NCBI GenBank assembly: GCA_938041035.1
Contig: CALHYX010000031.1
Location: forward strand, 1 to 49,568
Direction of reading: 5' to 3'
Source of the DNA: an uncultured Acidimicrobiales bacterium
GTDB taxonomy: Bacteria; Actinomycetota; Acidimicrobiia; Acidimicrobiales; SHLQ01
DNA: 49,568 nt
Part shown: positions 18,090 to 26,056 of the stretch, one piece after another
Numbering within the stretch: the stretch's first letter is position 1
Layout: each line of letters opens with the position of its first letter
Program-made: the position numbers and the translations under genes
The notes under the pieces: generated by a model
What the model saw: only the letters and a program-made list of their open reading frames with translations
Databases searched by the model: none
Told to the model about the DNA's origin: nothing

Positions 18090-18500
18090 ATGCCTGCGAT
18101 CACCGGTCGAACCGAGATAGCCCTTTCGGTGCGCGACATCGAAGCCAGCGCCGGGTGGTATCAGCGCCTGCTCAACCTGGAGCAGAGGTATGACTTCACC
18201 GGCGACGACGGGCTGATGCGCTACATCTGTCTGATCGAGCCGCAGACCGAGTTCACGCTTTGTCTGGTGGGGCACGCCGCGAACACCGGAGATGCGTTTG
18301 ACGATGTCGCCACCGGGCTTGATCACCTCGAGTTTCTCGTCGCTGAACGCGCCGACCTGGACGACTGGGCCGCCCGGCTCGACGAGTTGGGGATCGAGCA
18401 CTCGGGGGTGAAGGATTTCGACTACACCCCGAACTCGATGGTCACCTTTCGCGACCCGGACAACATCCAGCTCGAGTTCTTCTGGCGTGCGCCCCGTTAG
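18090..18500 (+). CDS. VOC family protein
   Basis: This 136-residue glyoxalase-fold protein opens GRTEIALSVRDIEASAGWY and closes MVTFRDPDNIQLEFFW, where the Glu is a typical metal ligand. It is transcribed away from the SDR gene and followed by a seven-copy repeat array. Its function within the VOC superfamily is unknown. Confidence 0.82.
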   Translation: MPAITGRTEIALSVRDIEASAGWYQRLLNLEQRYDFTGDDGLMRYICLIEPQTEFTLCLVGHAANTGDAFDDVATGLDHLEFLVAERADLDDWAARLDELGIEHSGVKDFDYTPNSMVTFRDPDNIQLEFFWRAPR

Positions 18501-18532
18501 AGCGTGTGTCGCTCGGAGCGAGGTCGAAGTCG

Positions 18533-18790
18533 GGGGTCAGACCCCCTTACGCCGTAAACCCCTTGGGGTCAGACCCCCGTACGCCGTAAGCCCCTTGGGG
18601 TCAGACCCCCGTACGCCGTAAGGTGGCGCGTGGTTGGCCCCTGGGGTCAGACCCCCGTACGCCTTAAGGGGTGGAGCACTAAGCCCCTGGGGTCAGACCC
18701 CCTTACGCCGTAAGGTGACGCCTGGGTGGCGCATGGGGTCAGACCCCCGTACGCCTGGGGTCAGACCCCCGTACGCCGTAAGGGGTGGGG
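18533..18790. repeat. Seven-copy array of GGGGTCAGACCCC plus TTACGCCGTAAG
   Basis: Exact cores begin at 18533, 18565, 18597, 18643, 18689, 18735 and 18757. All are in the same orientation, and nearly all are followed by (C)(T/G)TACGCCGTAAG, whose TTACGCCGTAA form is a perfect dyad around a C. Spacings are 32, 32, 46, 46, 46 and 22 bp, so units differ mainly in the linker (ACCCCTTG, GGTGGCGCG and similar). The array fills most of the 315-bp gap between convergent genes. It is not a CRISPR: the units are nearly all repeat and the linkers are similar to each other. Confidence 0.9.
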
Positions 18791-18815
18791 CGGACCTGCG
18801 ATTCGCACTCGATGG

Positions 18816-19931
18816 TCACGCCCCTAGGAGGGTGTGTTGTTCGAAGAAGGCCCAGGAGTCGGCGGTGGCGTCGACGTTTGGGGTGGTGTTGCCGAGTCCT
18901 CGTTCGGCGAGCACATCGCTGAAGGGCGAGCCCGGCCAGGTATGGCCACCATCGATCACCTCGTAGAAGCGCATCGGCGCGTCGTCGAGGCACCCGGTGT
19001 ACTCGTGCACGCGAACGTCGTCGGCCAGGTCGGAGAACGTCGGCTCGGGTTCACAGCCCATGTCGGCGGCGAACTCGGCGAACTCGTCGGGCATGACCTG
19101 GGCAAAGAACTCCACCGCTGCATCCGGTGCGTCGGCGTCGTCGGCGAGGTCGCTGGTGGTGATCGTTCCGTCGTAGGGCACGACGCCGTCGGCGGTGCCG
19201 TGAAAGGCGAGGAAGGGTACGCCTCGGGTAACCGCGCAGGGTTCGGGGTGGGTGATGCCGGCGATCGAGGTGGCGGCCGCAATTCGATCGCCGAGCTGGC
19301 AGACCAGTTGGCTGGTGAAGAGGCCACCGTTCGACATCCCGGTGGAGTACACCCGTGATTCATCGACGCAGTAGTCGCTGATCAGCAGATCGATGAGCTC
19401 GCTCGCAAAGGCAATGTCGTCTCGGCCGGCAACGTCGAACTGCGGTAGCTCCCACGTGTTGCGGTCCTGTTCGTCGCCGGGGGACGGGAAGCCGGTGGGC
19501 GCCACCACGAGAAAGTGCTCCTCCTCGGCGAGATCGTCGTACAGCGAGAACGCGGATTGCTGGTCGCCGTTTGAGCCCAGACCGTGCCAGTTGAGCACTG
19601 CGGGTAACCGCTCGGCATCGCCGAGTGATGTGGGCGCGAACAGCCGGATCTCGTAGACGTTGTCCCCCGAGGTGACGCTGGTGGTCTGCACCCCGGGTGG
19701 TGGTTCGACGCACGGCGGGTCCGGGGTCGCGGTGGTCGTGGGGGCGGGCCCGGTCGTCGTGGCGGGCGCGGCGGTGGAGGTGGTCTCCGCCGGCGCTTCC
19801 GTTGGGTCGGGTGTGGGCGCGGTGTTTGTCGTTGCGGTCGGCTCGACGGATTCCGCCGCGGTGTCGCCGTCGGAACTACAGGCCGACGCCAACAATGCCA
19901 GCGCCAGGATGAGGCCGCGGGTTCGGCTCAC
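18816..19931 (-). CDS. Esterase lipoprotein, PHB depolymerase/LpqC-like
   Basis: This 371-residue protein has a lipoprotein signal (LILALALLASAC, lipidated Cys18). A Thr/Pro/Ala linker leads to an esterase domain with oxyanion region LNWHGLGSNGDQQS, nucleophile S199 in YSTGMSNGGLF, Asp region HGTADGVVPYDG and His in GGHTWPGS. This is the feruloyl esterase / polyhydroxybutyrate depolymerase-type family. The GTG start overlaps the stop of the upstream TauD gene (GTGA), showing coupling. It likely acts outside the membrane on an ester-bearing substrate. Confidence 0.85.
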   Translation of the reverse strand: MSRTRGLILALALLASACSSDGDTAAESVEPTATTNTAPTPDPTEAPAETTSTAAPATTTGPAPTTTATPDPPCVEPPPGVQTTSVTSGDNVYEIRLFAPTSLGDAERLPAVLNWHGLGSNGDQQSAFSLYDDLAEEEHFLVVAPTGFPSPGDEQDRNTWELPQFDVAGRDDIAFASELIDLLISDYCVDESRVYSTGMSNGGLFTSQLVCQLGDRIAAATSIAGITHPEPCAVTRGVPFLAFHGTADGVVPYDGTITTSDLADDADAPDAAVEFFAQVMPDEFAEFAADMGCEPEPTFSDLADDVRVHEYTGCLDDAPMRFYEVIDGGHTWPGSPFSDVLAERGLGNTTPNVDATADSWAFFEQHTLLGA

Positions 19932-20755
19932 GTGGACGCCGCAATCGGCTCGTCGCCCTCGACGAGCAGGCGACGCAGGACGCGCTCGCCGTCCCAGGGG
20001 TCGCGCACGGCGTAGTGGGCCGTGCATCGTTCATCCCAAATGACCACGTCGCCGTTCGCCCACCTCCACCGGCAGGTGAAGTTGAGGTCGGTGGCGTGCT
20101 GGGTGACCTCGTGCATCAACTGCGTCGACGCCGCCTCGTCCAGGCCTTCGACCGGCGCATCACCGACGCCGAAGATGCCTACCTCGCCGGTCTCGGGGTG
20201 CTCGCGCAGCAGCGGCTGGCGTACGTCCTTCAGCTCTTGTTCCCAGACGGTCGTGTCCCGGTCGGGGAATTGCGGCGCCTTGAGCTCGACCAGGATCGGG
20301 GGCACGTCGTGTGTGGTGCTGCGGCCGAGCATCCGCGCCCGAAGGTCGGGGTCGAGCCGCTCGGCGGCGAGCGTCAGGTTCGCCCACATGGTGTCGCCGC
20401 CCACCGCCGGTATGTCGATGCCGCACAGGATCCCGAACGCCGGTGGGCGCGGCGAATAGGTGACGTCGAGGTGCCACGTATCGGTCTGGAGCTGGTGGTC
20501 GCTTCTGACCCGCAACTCCGAGGGCGCGGCCTCGGTGATGCCCATGAGGCGATCCATTGGATGAACCCACGGCTGGCCGAGCGCCCGGGCCAGGCCGATC
20601 TGCTCGTCCGCGGAGAGGTGCTGCCCGCGAACACCGACCATCTTGTGGTCGAGGAGGATCCGTCGGAGCTGGGCGGCTCCTGACGCATCGAGGTCGCGCA
20701 ACGACATGTCGAGGATCTCCGCCCCGAGGGCCGCGGTGAGTCGCTCGATCCGCAA
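19928..20755 (-). CDS. TauD/TfdA-family 2-oxoglutarate dioxygenase
   Basis: This 275-residue protein has H95-x-D97 in TDTWHLDVTY and the distal H247 in DERCTAHYAV, with Arg residues after it for 2-oxoglutarate. The HPETGEVGIFGVG segment matches the TfdA family. Members hydroxylate sulfonates, phenoxyacetates and other acids, releasing part of the molecule. It begins 10 bp after the nitronate monooxygenase gene and overlaps the esterase gene by 4 nt. Confidence 0.88.
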   Translation of the reverse strand: MRIERLTAALGAEILDMSLRDLDASGAAQLRRILLDHKMVGVRGQHLSADEQIGLARALGQPWVHPMDRLMGITEAAPSELRVRSDHQLQTDTWHLDVTYSPRPPAFGILCGIDIPAVGGDTMWANLTLAAERLDPDLRARMLGRSTTHDVPPILVELKAPQFPDRDTTVWEQELKDVRQPLLREHPETGEVGIFGVGDAPVEGLDEAASTQLMHEVTQHATDLNFTCRWRWANGDVVIWDERCTAHYAVRDPWDGERVLRRLLVEGDEPIAAST

Positions 20756-20765
20756 CGTCGAACCT

Positions 20766-21890
20766 CTACCGGGCGGCGTCGAGTTGGGTGCTGAAGGTTT
20801 CGGCGACGTCGATCCAGCCCTGCACCATCTCCAGGGTCATGTCCCGAGCGGGCCGCACCTTGTCGAGGCTGCCGACGATCTGGCCGGCGGGGTAGCCGCC
20901 GAGTTCCTTGTTGTGCACGCGGCCCCAGCGGTTGGAGTACTCGCTCCACAGCAGACCCTGGATGGGCATCGGCAAGGTGTCGGGCGCGTCCTCGCGTTCC
21001 CACGCCGCCACCCAGGCCGAGCGGAACTGGCGGGCGGGTTTTCCGGTCATGGCCCGCGAGCGCACGAAATCGGTGGTCGAGGCTTCGAGCAGGTTTTCGG
21101 TGACCTCGGGCTGCATGTCGGCTTCGGTGGCGAGCAGCCACATCGATCCGGTCCACACCCCCTGGGCGCCGAGTGCCATGGCGGCCGCCATCTGGCGGCC
21201 GTCGGCGATTCCGCCCGCGGCGAGCACGGGGACGTCGGGCCCGACCGCGTCGACCACCTGGGGCACGAGCACCATGGTGGAGATGTCGCCGCAGTGGCCG
21301 CCGGCCTCGGTGCCCTGGGCAATGATGACGTCGGTGCCGATGGCGATCTGGCGTTCGGCGTGCTGGCGCGAGCCGACGAGCCCGCCGACCAGGACATCGC
21401 GTTCCTTGCACTGGTCGACCACGTACTTGGGCGGCGGGCCGAGGGCGTTGATCACCATGTTGACGTTGTCGTGGCTGAGGGTGACCTCGACCTGGCCGGG
21501 GCCCTCGGCGTCGACGTTGAGCCCAGCCGCCTTGGGTACGCGGTCGTTGTCGTCGGGCAGCGGCGGGATGTCGAACTCGTCCATGATGCTCTCGGCGAAC
21601 GCCCGGTGGGCGTCGGGGATAAGCGACGCGAGGTATTCGGGTGTCGCCTTGTCGCCGCCGCCCTGGCCCTCGTACTTGGCGGGCATGGCGAAGTCGACCC
21701 CGTAGGGTTTGCCGCCGACGTGGTCGTCGATCCAGTCGAGTTCGATTTCGAGTCGTTCGGGTTCGTAGGCGAGCGCGCCGAGGACGCCGTAGCCGCCGGC
21801 GTTGGTGACCGCGGCGACGACGTCGCGGCAGTGGGAGAAGGCGAAGATCGGGAACTCGATGCCGAGTCGGCTACAAATCGGTGTCTGCAT
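20766..21890 (-). CDS. Nitronate monooxygenase-family flavin oxidoreductase
   Basis: This 374-residue TIM-barrel flavoprotein starts TPICSRLGIEFPIF. The FMN-site motif GTEAGGHCGD contains H199, the family's catalytic His, and GIADGRQMAAAMALGAQGV forms the phosphate-binding region. Members oxidise nitronates or act as NADH:quinone reductases and 2-enoyl reductases. A long insertion at about residues 70-140 differs from the short fungal type. The gene is the second of four in its operon. Confidence 0.85.
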   Translation of the reverse strand: MQTPICSRLGIEFPIFAFSHCRDVVAAVTNAGGYGVLGALAYEPERLEIELDWIDDHVGGKPYGVDFAMPAKYEGQGGGDKATPEYLASLIPDAHRAFAESIMDEFDIPPLPDDNDRVPKAAGLNVDAEGPGQVEVTLSHDNVNMVINALGPPPKYVVDQCKERDVLVGGLVGSRQHAERQIAIGTDVIIAQGTEAGGHCGDISTMVLVPQVVDAVGPDVPVLAAGGIADGRQMAAAMALGAQGVWTGSMWLLATEADMQPEVTENLLEASTTDFVRSRAMTGKPARQFRSAWVAAWEREDAPDTLPMPIQGLLWSEYSNRWGRVHNKELGGYPAGQIVGSLDKVRPARDMTLEMVQGWIDVAETFSTQLDAAR

Positions 21891-21942
21891 GGTGTCCTTG
21901 CTAGCAGCTGATCGAAACCGGTTCTAGAGAGCCGGCGCGGCG

Positions 21943-22371
21943 TTACGGGTTGGTGCCGGGGTCGTGGACGACTTCGAGGCGGATGCCGTTTGGGTCGTCG
22001 AAACCGAGTGCGTAGTAGCCGGGGGAGTAGTCGTAGTGGCGCGGCGGTTCGTCGACGGGGTAGCCGTAGGCGGTCAGCCGGTCGAAGATCGAGTCGACGT
22101 CGGCGGGGGAGTCGGCGTGGAAGGCGAGGTGGTCGATGCCGGGGTCGTTGCGGTTGTGGCGCCTGGCGCTGGGCGTTCCTCGAGGCGGCCGCACCTCGAT
22201 CTCGAAGTGCGACCCGTCTTCGGCGATCAGCCGCCACGATGCCCGGTCGGGCGAGTCGAGTTCGGTACGGGCGAAACCGAGAGCGGTGAGCAGGAGCTCG
22301 TAGAACCGGATCGCCTCGGCCGGGTCGGCCACGGCCAGATCGATATGGCTCAGAAATTCCCGGGTCGGCAC
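21943..22371 (-). CDS. VOC family protein
   Basis: This 142-residue protein starts EFLSHIDLAVADPAEAIRFYE. The second module has DHLAFHADSPADVDSIFDRL and ends FDDPNGIRLEVVHDP with a metal-ligand Glu. It lies 52 bp upstream of the nitronate monooxygenase gene and is probably the first gene of that operon. Confidence 0.82.
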   Translation of the reverse strand: MPTREFLSHIDLAVADPAEAIRFYELLLTALGFARTELDSPDRASWRLIAEDGSHFEIEVRPPRGTPSARRHNRNDPGIDHLAFHADSPADVDSIFDRLTAYGYPVDEPPRHYDYSPGYYALGFDDPNGIRLEVVHDPGTNP

Positions 22372-22435
22372 GGTTCGAGTGTTGTCGATTGCGCCGCCGG
22401 AGTACAGGCTCAGCTCGCGGGGGTCACAGCTCGCG

Positions 22436-22506
22436 GGGGTCAGACCCCCTTACGTTCATTTGGGCACGGTAGACCTCCCTGGGGTCAGACCCCCTTACGG
22501 TGTAAG
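22436..22506. repeat. Two palindrome copies, with a decayed third
   Basis: Exact cores lie at 22436-22448 and 22481-22493. The first is followed by CTTACGTTCATTTGGGCA and the second by CTTACGGTGTAAG, so both known tail types occur together. A partial copy (GGGGGTCACAG) precedes them near 22419. The cluster is in the 188-bp gap upstream of the VOC gene. Confidence 0.8.
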
Positions 22507-22559
22507 TCGGACGCTGGGGGCCGGGCCCGCCTGGTGGCAGGGCTGCTGGGATCGTTCGT

Positions 22560-23156
22560 TCAGCGGTCGAACCAGAAGATGCAGCGGACCTGTTCGGGGT
22601 TGTCCGGGGCGAGGGCGACCATCCGGTCGATGACGGCGGGAAACTCGCGGCCGATCATCGTGGACAGCGGCGTCGCAACGGTTACCGTCACGCCGTCTCG
22701 CGCTTTGCCCGCGACCGTCCACCCTTCGGGCGGGAACCCCTTGGCCGCGATGTGGGCCGCGGCTTCCTCGACTGCGGTCGGCGTCATCTCGTCCGGGAGC
22801 GGGTTGAACTTCGCGTCGCGCTTGGTGAGGTCAAACGTGCGGTGAACCGGCTGGTGCCAGTCGAAGGCGACCAGCTCAGCTGCGGTTAACCACGAATGGC
22901 TGAAGGCGCCGCCGTAGACGACGGCGAGGGTCTCGTCGCTCGCATCGACGGGCAGGCCGCGGGCCGCCGCGACGATGGCGTTTTCCGAGACCGGCCGCGG
23001 CGACGGAACGCCGGCGAGCACCCAGAACAGTTCGCTGTTGCGGGTGTCGAACCAGTCCTCGCGAACGGTCCGGCCGTTGACTTCGACGAGCTCCTCGGCG
23101 CGGGCCCAGCCGGTCTCGGTCCGGTGCTCGACGACAAAGGTGATGTCGGTACCCAT
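22560..23156 (-). CDS. Conserved protein of the MGTDI-type, unknown function
   Basis: This 198-residue protein begins MGTDITFVVEHRTETGWARA and later has LPVDASDET and GAFSHSWLTAAELVAFDW. As I recall, this order of motifs (MGTDIHxxVE, a W-containing strand, then GHSHSWLTLxEL) is shared by a family seen in phages and scattered bacteria. The function is not known to me. Usual relatives have His after MGTDI, whereas this protein has Thr. It is soluble and has palindrome repeats on both sides. Confidence 0.65.
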   Translation of the reverse strand: MGTDITFVVEHRTETGWARAEELVEVNGRTVREDWFDTRNSELFWVLAGVPSPRPVSENAIVAAARGLPVDASDETLAVVYGGAFSHSWLTAAELVAFDWHQPVHRTFDLTKRDAKFNPLPDEMTPTAVEEAAAHIAAKGFPPEGWTVAGKARDGVTVTVATPLSTMIGREFPAVIDRMVALAPDNPEQVRCIFWFDR

Positions 23157-23200
23157 AGCCCGACAGTAGGTCGACGCCTCGCTGGGTGGCGGGACTCGCC

Positions 23201-23282
23201 GGGGTCTGACCCCCGAATGAGTTCATTTGGGCATTCCGGGGTCGGTGGGGTCTGACCCCCCCCGGTAAGTTCATTTGGGCAT
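23201..23282. repeat. Two inverted palindrome copies with TTCATTTGGGCA tails
   Basis: GGGGTCTGACCCC occurs at 23201-23213 and 23247-23259, each followed by a G/A-rich bridge and AGTTCATTTGGGCATTC. The tail is the complement of the AAATGAAC motif beside the copies at 7.4 kb. The cluster sits in the divergent gap between two genes and is the last one in the window. Confidence 0.8.
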
Positions 23283-23365
23283 TCGGGTGAGGGGGCGCAA
23301 TAGCCGGGATTGGCCGACCGCACTACGTTGTGAGCGCACGCGATATCCCACGGAACGGCGACCCC

Positions 23366-24772
23366 ATGAAACGGCGGCATCCCATGAAACGACTGCAGCG
23401 CATCCGGCTCCTCGTGATGGGGCTGGTGACCGCGATGGTGGCCACGGCGTGTCTGGTCGGGCCGCTCCCGGAGCCTGAGGACATTGCGCTCAGCACCGGC
23501 TTCGCCGTGACCGAGGTGGGCTACGAACGCTCCGAATTCCTCGTGGTGCAGGCGGCGCAGAGCTACTCGTCGGCCGCGCCGCTCACCACCGACGGCAAGT
23601 GGACGGTCACCCCCGACCCCGACACCGAGCAGTTCCGCACCCGACTGGTGGTGCACCGGCCCAGCGACCCGGCCGACTTCAACGGCACCGTGATCGTCGA
23701 GTGGATGAACGTCACGTCCGGCTCCGACCTGGCCAACGAGTGGATCATGGCCCACAACCAGTACGTGCGCGAGGGCAGCGCGTGGATCGGCGTGTCGGCC
23801 CAGGCCGTGGGCGTCAACCAGCTGCGCACGGCGAACCCCGACCGCTACGGCAACCTCATGCACCCGGGCGACAGCTACTCCTACGACATGTTCACCAAAA
23901 TCGGTGAGGACATCCTCGAGGATCCCGACGTTCTCGGCGGGTTGCCCGTCGAGCGCATGATCGCCTCGGGTGAATCGCAGTCCGCGTCGAGGCTGGTCAC
24001 CTACATCAACGCCGTGCACCCCATCGCGGATGTGTACGACGGCTTCCTCGTGCACAGCCGCGGTAGCAGTGGCTCGTCGCTGCGCCAGGCGCCGTTGGGG
24101 CAGATCTCGCCCCCGTCGGGGACGTTGATTCGCGACGACCTGAACGTGCCCGTGATGGTGGTGCAGGCCGAGGACGACGTGATTCGGTCGAACCTCTCCG
24201 TGCGCCAGCCCGACAGCCCGATCTTCCGCATGTGGGAGATGGCCGGCACCGCCCACGCCGACACCTACCTCATCATCGTGGGGCGCTCCGACACCGACGG
24301 CAGCGGTACGGCGACCATGTTCGAGCGGATGCAGGTGCCGTTCGTTGCTGGTTGTGACCGGCCGGTGAACGCCGGCGCCCACTGGCTGTTCCTACAGGCG
24401 GCCTACGACTCGCTCGACGCGTGGATCGACGACGGCGTGGCGCCCCCGATGGCCCCACTGTTGGCCACCGACGGCAATGGTGAACTCAGCCGGGACCAGC
24501 ACGGCATCGCCATCGGCGGTATCCGTTCGCCGCACGTCGACGTGCCCATCGCCACCCTCGACGGCATCAACGACGGGCCGAGCTTCTGCCGTCTGTTCGG
24601 CAGCACCACTCCGTTCACCGAGGCCGAACTCGACGCGCTGTACCCGACCCATCAGGACTTCGTCGATGCGTGGACCGCCGCCACCCACGACGCCGTCGAC
24701 GCAGGATTCATCCTCCCCGAGGATGCCCCCGCGCTGATCGCCGCAGCGGCCGACTCGAACGTGGGCGGCTAG
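23366..24772 (+). CDS. Lipoprotein with PF20091-type alpha/beta hydrolase domain
   Basis: This 468-residue protein has a basic N-terminus and a lipobox ending MVATAC (Cys29). The long hydrolase domain has VIVEWMNVTSGSDLANEW, the nucleophile region MIASGESQSASRLVTYINA, and a late GIRSPHVDVPIA motif. This is the pattern of the domain usually named alpha/beta hydrolase domain-containing protein (PF20091), whose substrates are poorly known. Two in-frame ATGs (23366 and 23384) stand in a small duplication, CCCATGAAACG; either could be used. Confidence 0.8.
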   Translation: MKRRHPMKRLQRIRLLVMGLVTAMVATACLVGPLPEPEDIALSTGFAVTEVGYERSEFLVVQAAQSYSSAAPLTTDGKWTVTPDPDTEQFRTRLVVHRPSDPADFNGTVIVEWMNVTSGSDLANEWIMAHNQYVREGSAWIGVSAQAVGVNQLRTANPDRYGNLMHPGDSYSYDMFTKIGEDILEDPDVLGGLPVERMIASGESQSASRLVTYINAVHPIADVYDGFLVHSRGSSGSSLRQAPLGQISPPSGTLIRDDLNVPVMVVQAEDDVIRSNLSVRQPDSPIFRMWEMAGTAHADTYLIIVGRSDTDGSGTATMFERMQVPFVAGCDRPVNAGAHWLFLQAAYDSLDAWIDDGVAPPMAPLLATDGNGELSRDQHGIAIGGIRSPHVDVPIATLDGINDGPSFCRLFGSTTPFTEAELDALYPTHQDFVDAWTAATHDAVDAGFILPEDAPALIAAAADSNVGG

Positions 24773-24837
24773 CGCTCGCCGTACAGCACCCGCGGTCGTA
24801 ATGGAGTGCCCCACGACGGGCTGACTACGTTGGGGGC

Positions 24838-26043
24838 ATGCGCCACGACGAGCAGGTCCTCCTCATCAAGCAGCTGTGTGCCCGGCTCGACGCCGGCACC
24901 AACGTCGACGCCGGCGGCCTGCGCAAACTCCCGACCGCCTGTTTCACCGACCCGGCGCTGGCCGAACGCGAGTGGCGCGAGTGGTTCGTGGGCCTGCCGC
25001 AGTTGCTGGGCATGTCGGGCGACCTGCCCGAACCGGGGTCGTTCCTGACGAACGACGACCTGGGGGTGCCGATCCTGGCGACCCGCGACGACACCGGCAC
25101 GTTCCGGGCGTTCGTGAACTCGTGTCGCCACCGGGGCGTCGTGGTCGAGACCGAGGCCCGGGGCGCCAAGCGGCGCTTCAGCTGCCCGTTTCATGCCTGG
25201 ACCTACGACTCTGGCGGTGCGCTGGTGGGGCTCCCCAAGGGCGAACACTTCGGCGCAATCGACAAGGACTGCATGGGCCTGGTGGCACTGCCCGCCGAGG
25301 AGCGCCACGGCCTGTTGTTCGTCCACCCCGACCCCGCCGGCACCATCGACCTCGACCACCTGTTGGGCGAGTGGTTCAACGACGAGTTCCCCACCTGGAA
25401 CTTCGACGCCCTCGAACCGCTGACCCGCGACGCCTACGCCACCGCCTGCAACTGGAAGCTGGCGTTGGACACCTTCGGCGAGACGTATCACTTCAGCGTG
25501 CTCCACAAGGACACGTTGGCCAACAACTTTCACGGCAACGTGCAGTGCTACGACGAGGACGGCCACCTGCACCGCATGATCCTGTGTAAACGATCGATCG
25601 ATGAGATGCGCCACCTGCCAGAGGAGGAGTGGGACATCACCGTCGCGGGACTGCCCGTGTACTGGCTGTTCCCGAACGTCATCCTCATGCCGTTCGAGGC
25701 CGGGGTGTTCCTGGTGCGCATGTACCCCGATCGCGCCGACCCCGGCCGCCACCTGAGCCGGATCGACTTCTACCTGAAGCCCGAGATCGACACGGTCACG
25801 CCCGAGGTGCGCGAGTTCATGGAGCACATCGCCCACAATTTCGCCGAGGTGATCCGCGACGAGGACTACGTGATGAGTTCCTCGCAGCAGACCTCGGCCG
25901 ACGCCGGCACGCTGTCGGAGGTGGTGTTCGGCCGTAACGAACCGGCGCTGCACCACTACCACAACACCTACCGGCGTCTGCTGGGTATCGATGAACTGCC
26001 GTTGCTCGACGAGGCCGCCGTGGTCGCGGCCCCGCAGAACTGA
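24838..26043 (+). CDS. Rieske-type aromatic ring-hydroxylating oxygenase, alpha subunit
   Basis: This 401-residue protein has Rieske cluster ligands C96-x-H98 (SCRHRG) and C116..H119 (CPFHAW). Mononuclear iron ligands H218 and H223 lie in DTFGETYHFSVLHKD, with an Asp in the later HNFAEVIRDEDY helix. No beta subunit, ferredoxin or reductase gene is adjacent, so electron partners must be elsewhere. The alpha/beta hydrolase gene starts 13 bp downstream, which suggests oxidation followed by hydrolysis. The substrate is unknown. Confidence 0.9.
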   Translation: MRHDEQVLLIKQLCARLDAGTNVDAGGLRKLPTACFTDPALAEREWREWFVGLPQLLGMSGDLPEPGSFLTNDDLGVPILATRDDTGTFRAFVNSCRHRGVVVETEARGAKRRFSCPFHAWTYDSGGALVGLPKGEHFGAIDKDCMGLVALPAEERHGLLFVHPDPAGTIDLDHLLGEWFNDEFPTWNFDALEPLTRDAYATACNWKLALDTFGETYHFSVLHKDTLANNFHGNVQCYDEDGHLHRMILCKRSIDEMRHLPEEEWDITVAGLPVYWLFPNVILMPFEAGVFLVRMYPDRADPGRHLSRIDFYLKPEIDTVTPEVREFMEHIAHNFAEVIRDEDYVMSSSQQTSADAGTLSEVVFGRNEPALHHYHNTYRRLLGIDELPLLDEAAVVAAPQN

Positions 26044-26056
26044 GCGCCGCGTCGCC

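Noticed and set aside
18533..18790. CRISPR-like array
   Set aside because: Units are almost entirely palindromic repeat, linkers are short and similar, spacing varies and no cas genes are near. The same unit occurs dispersed elsewhere.
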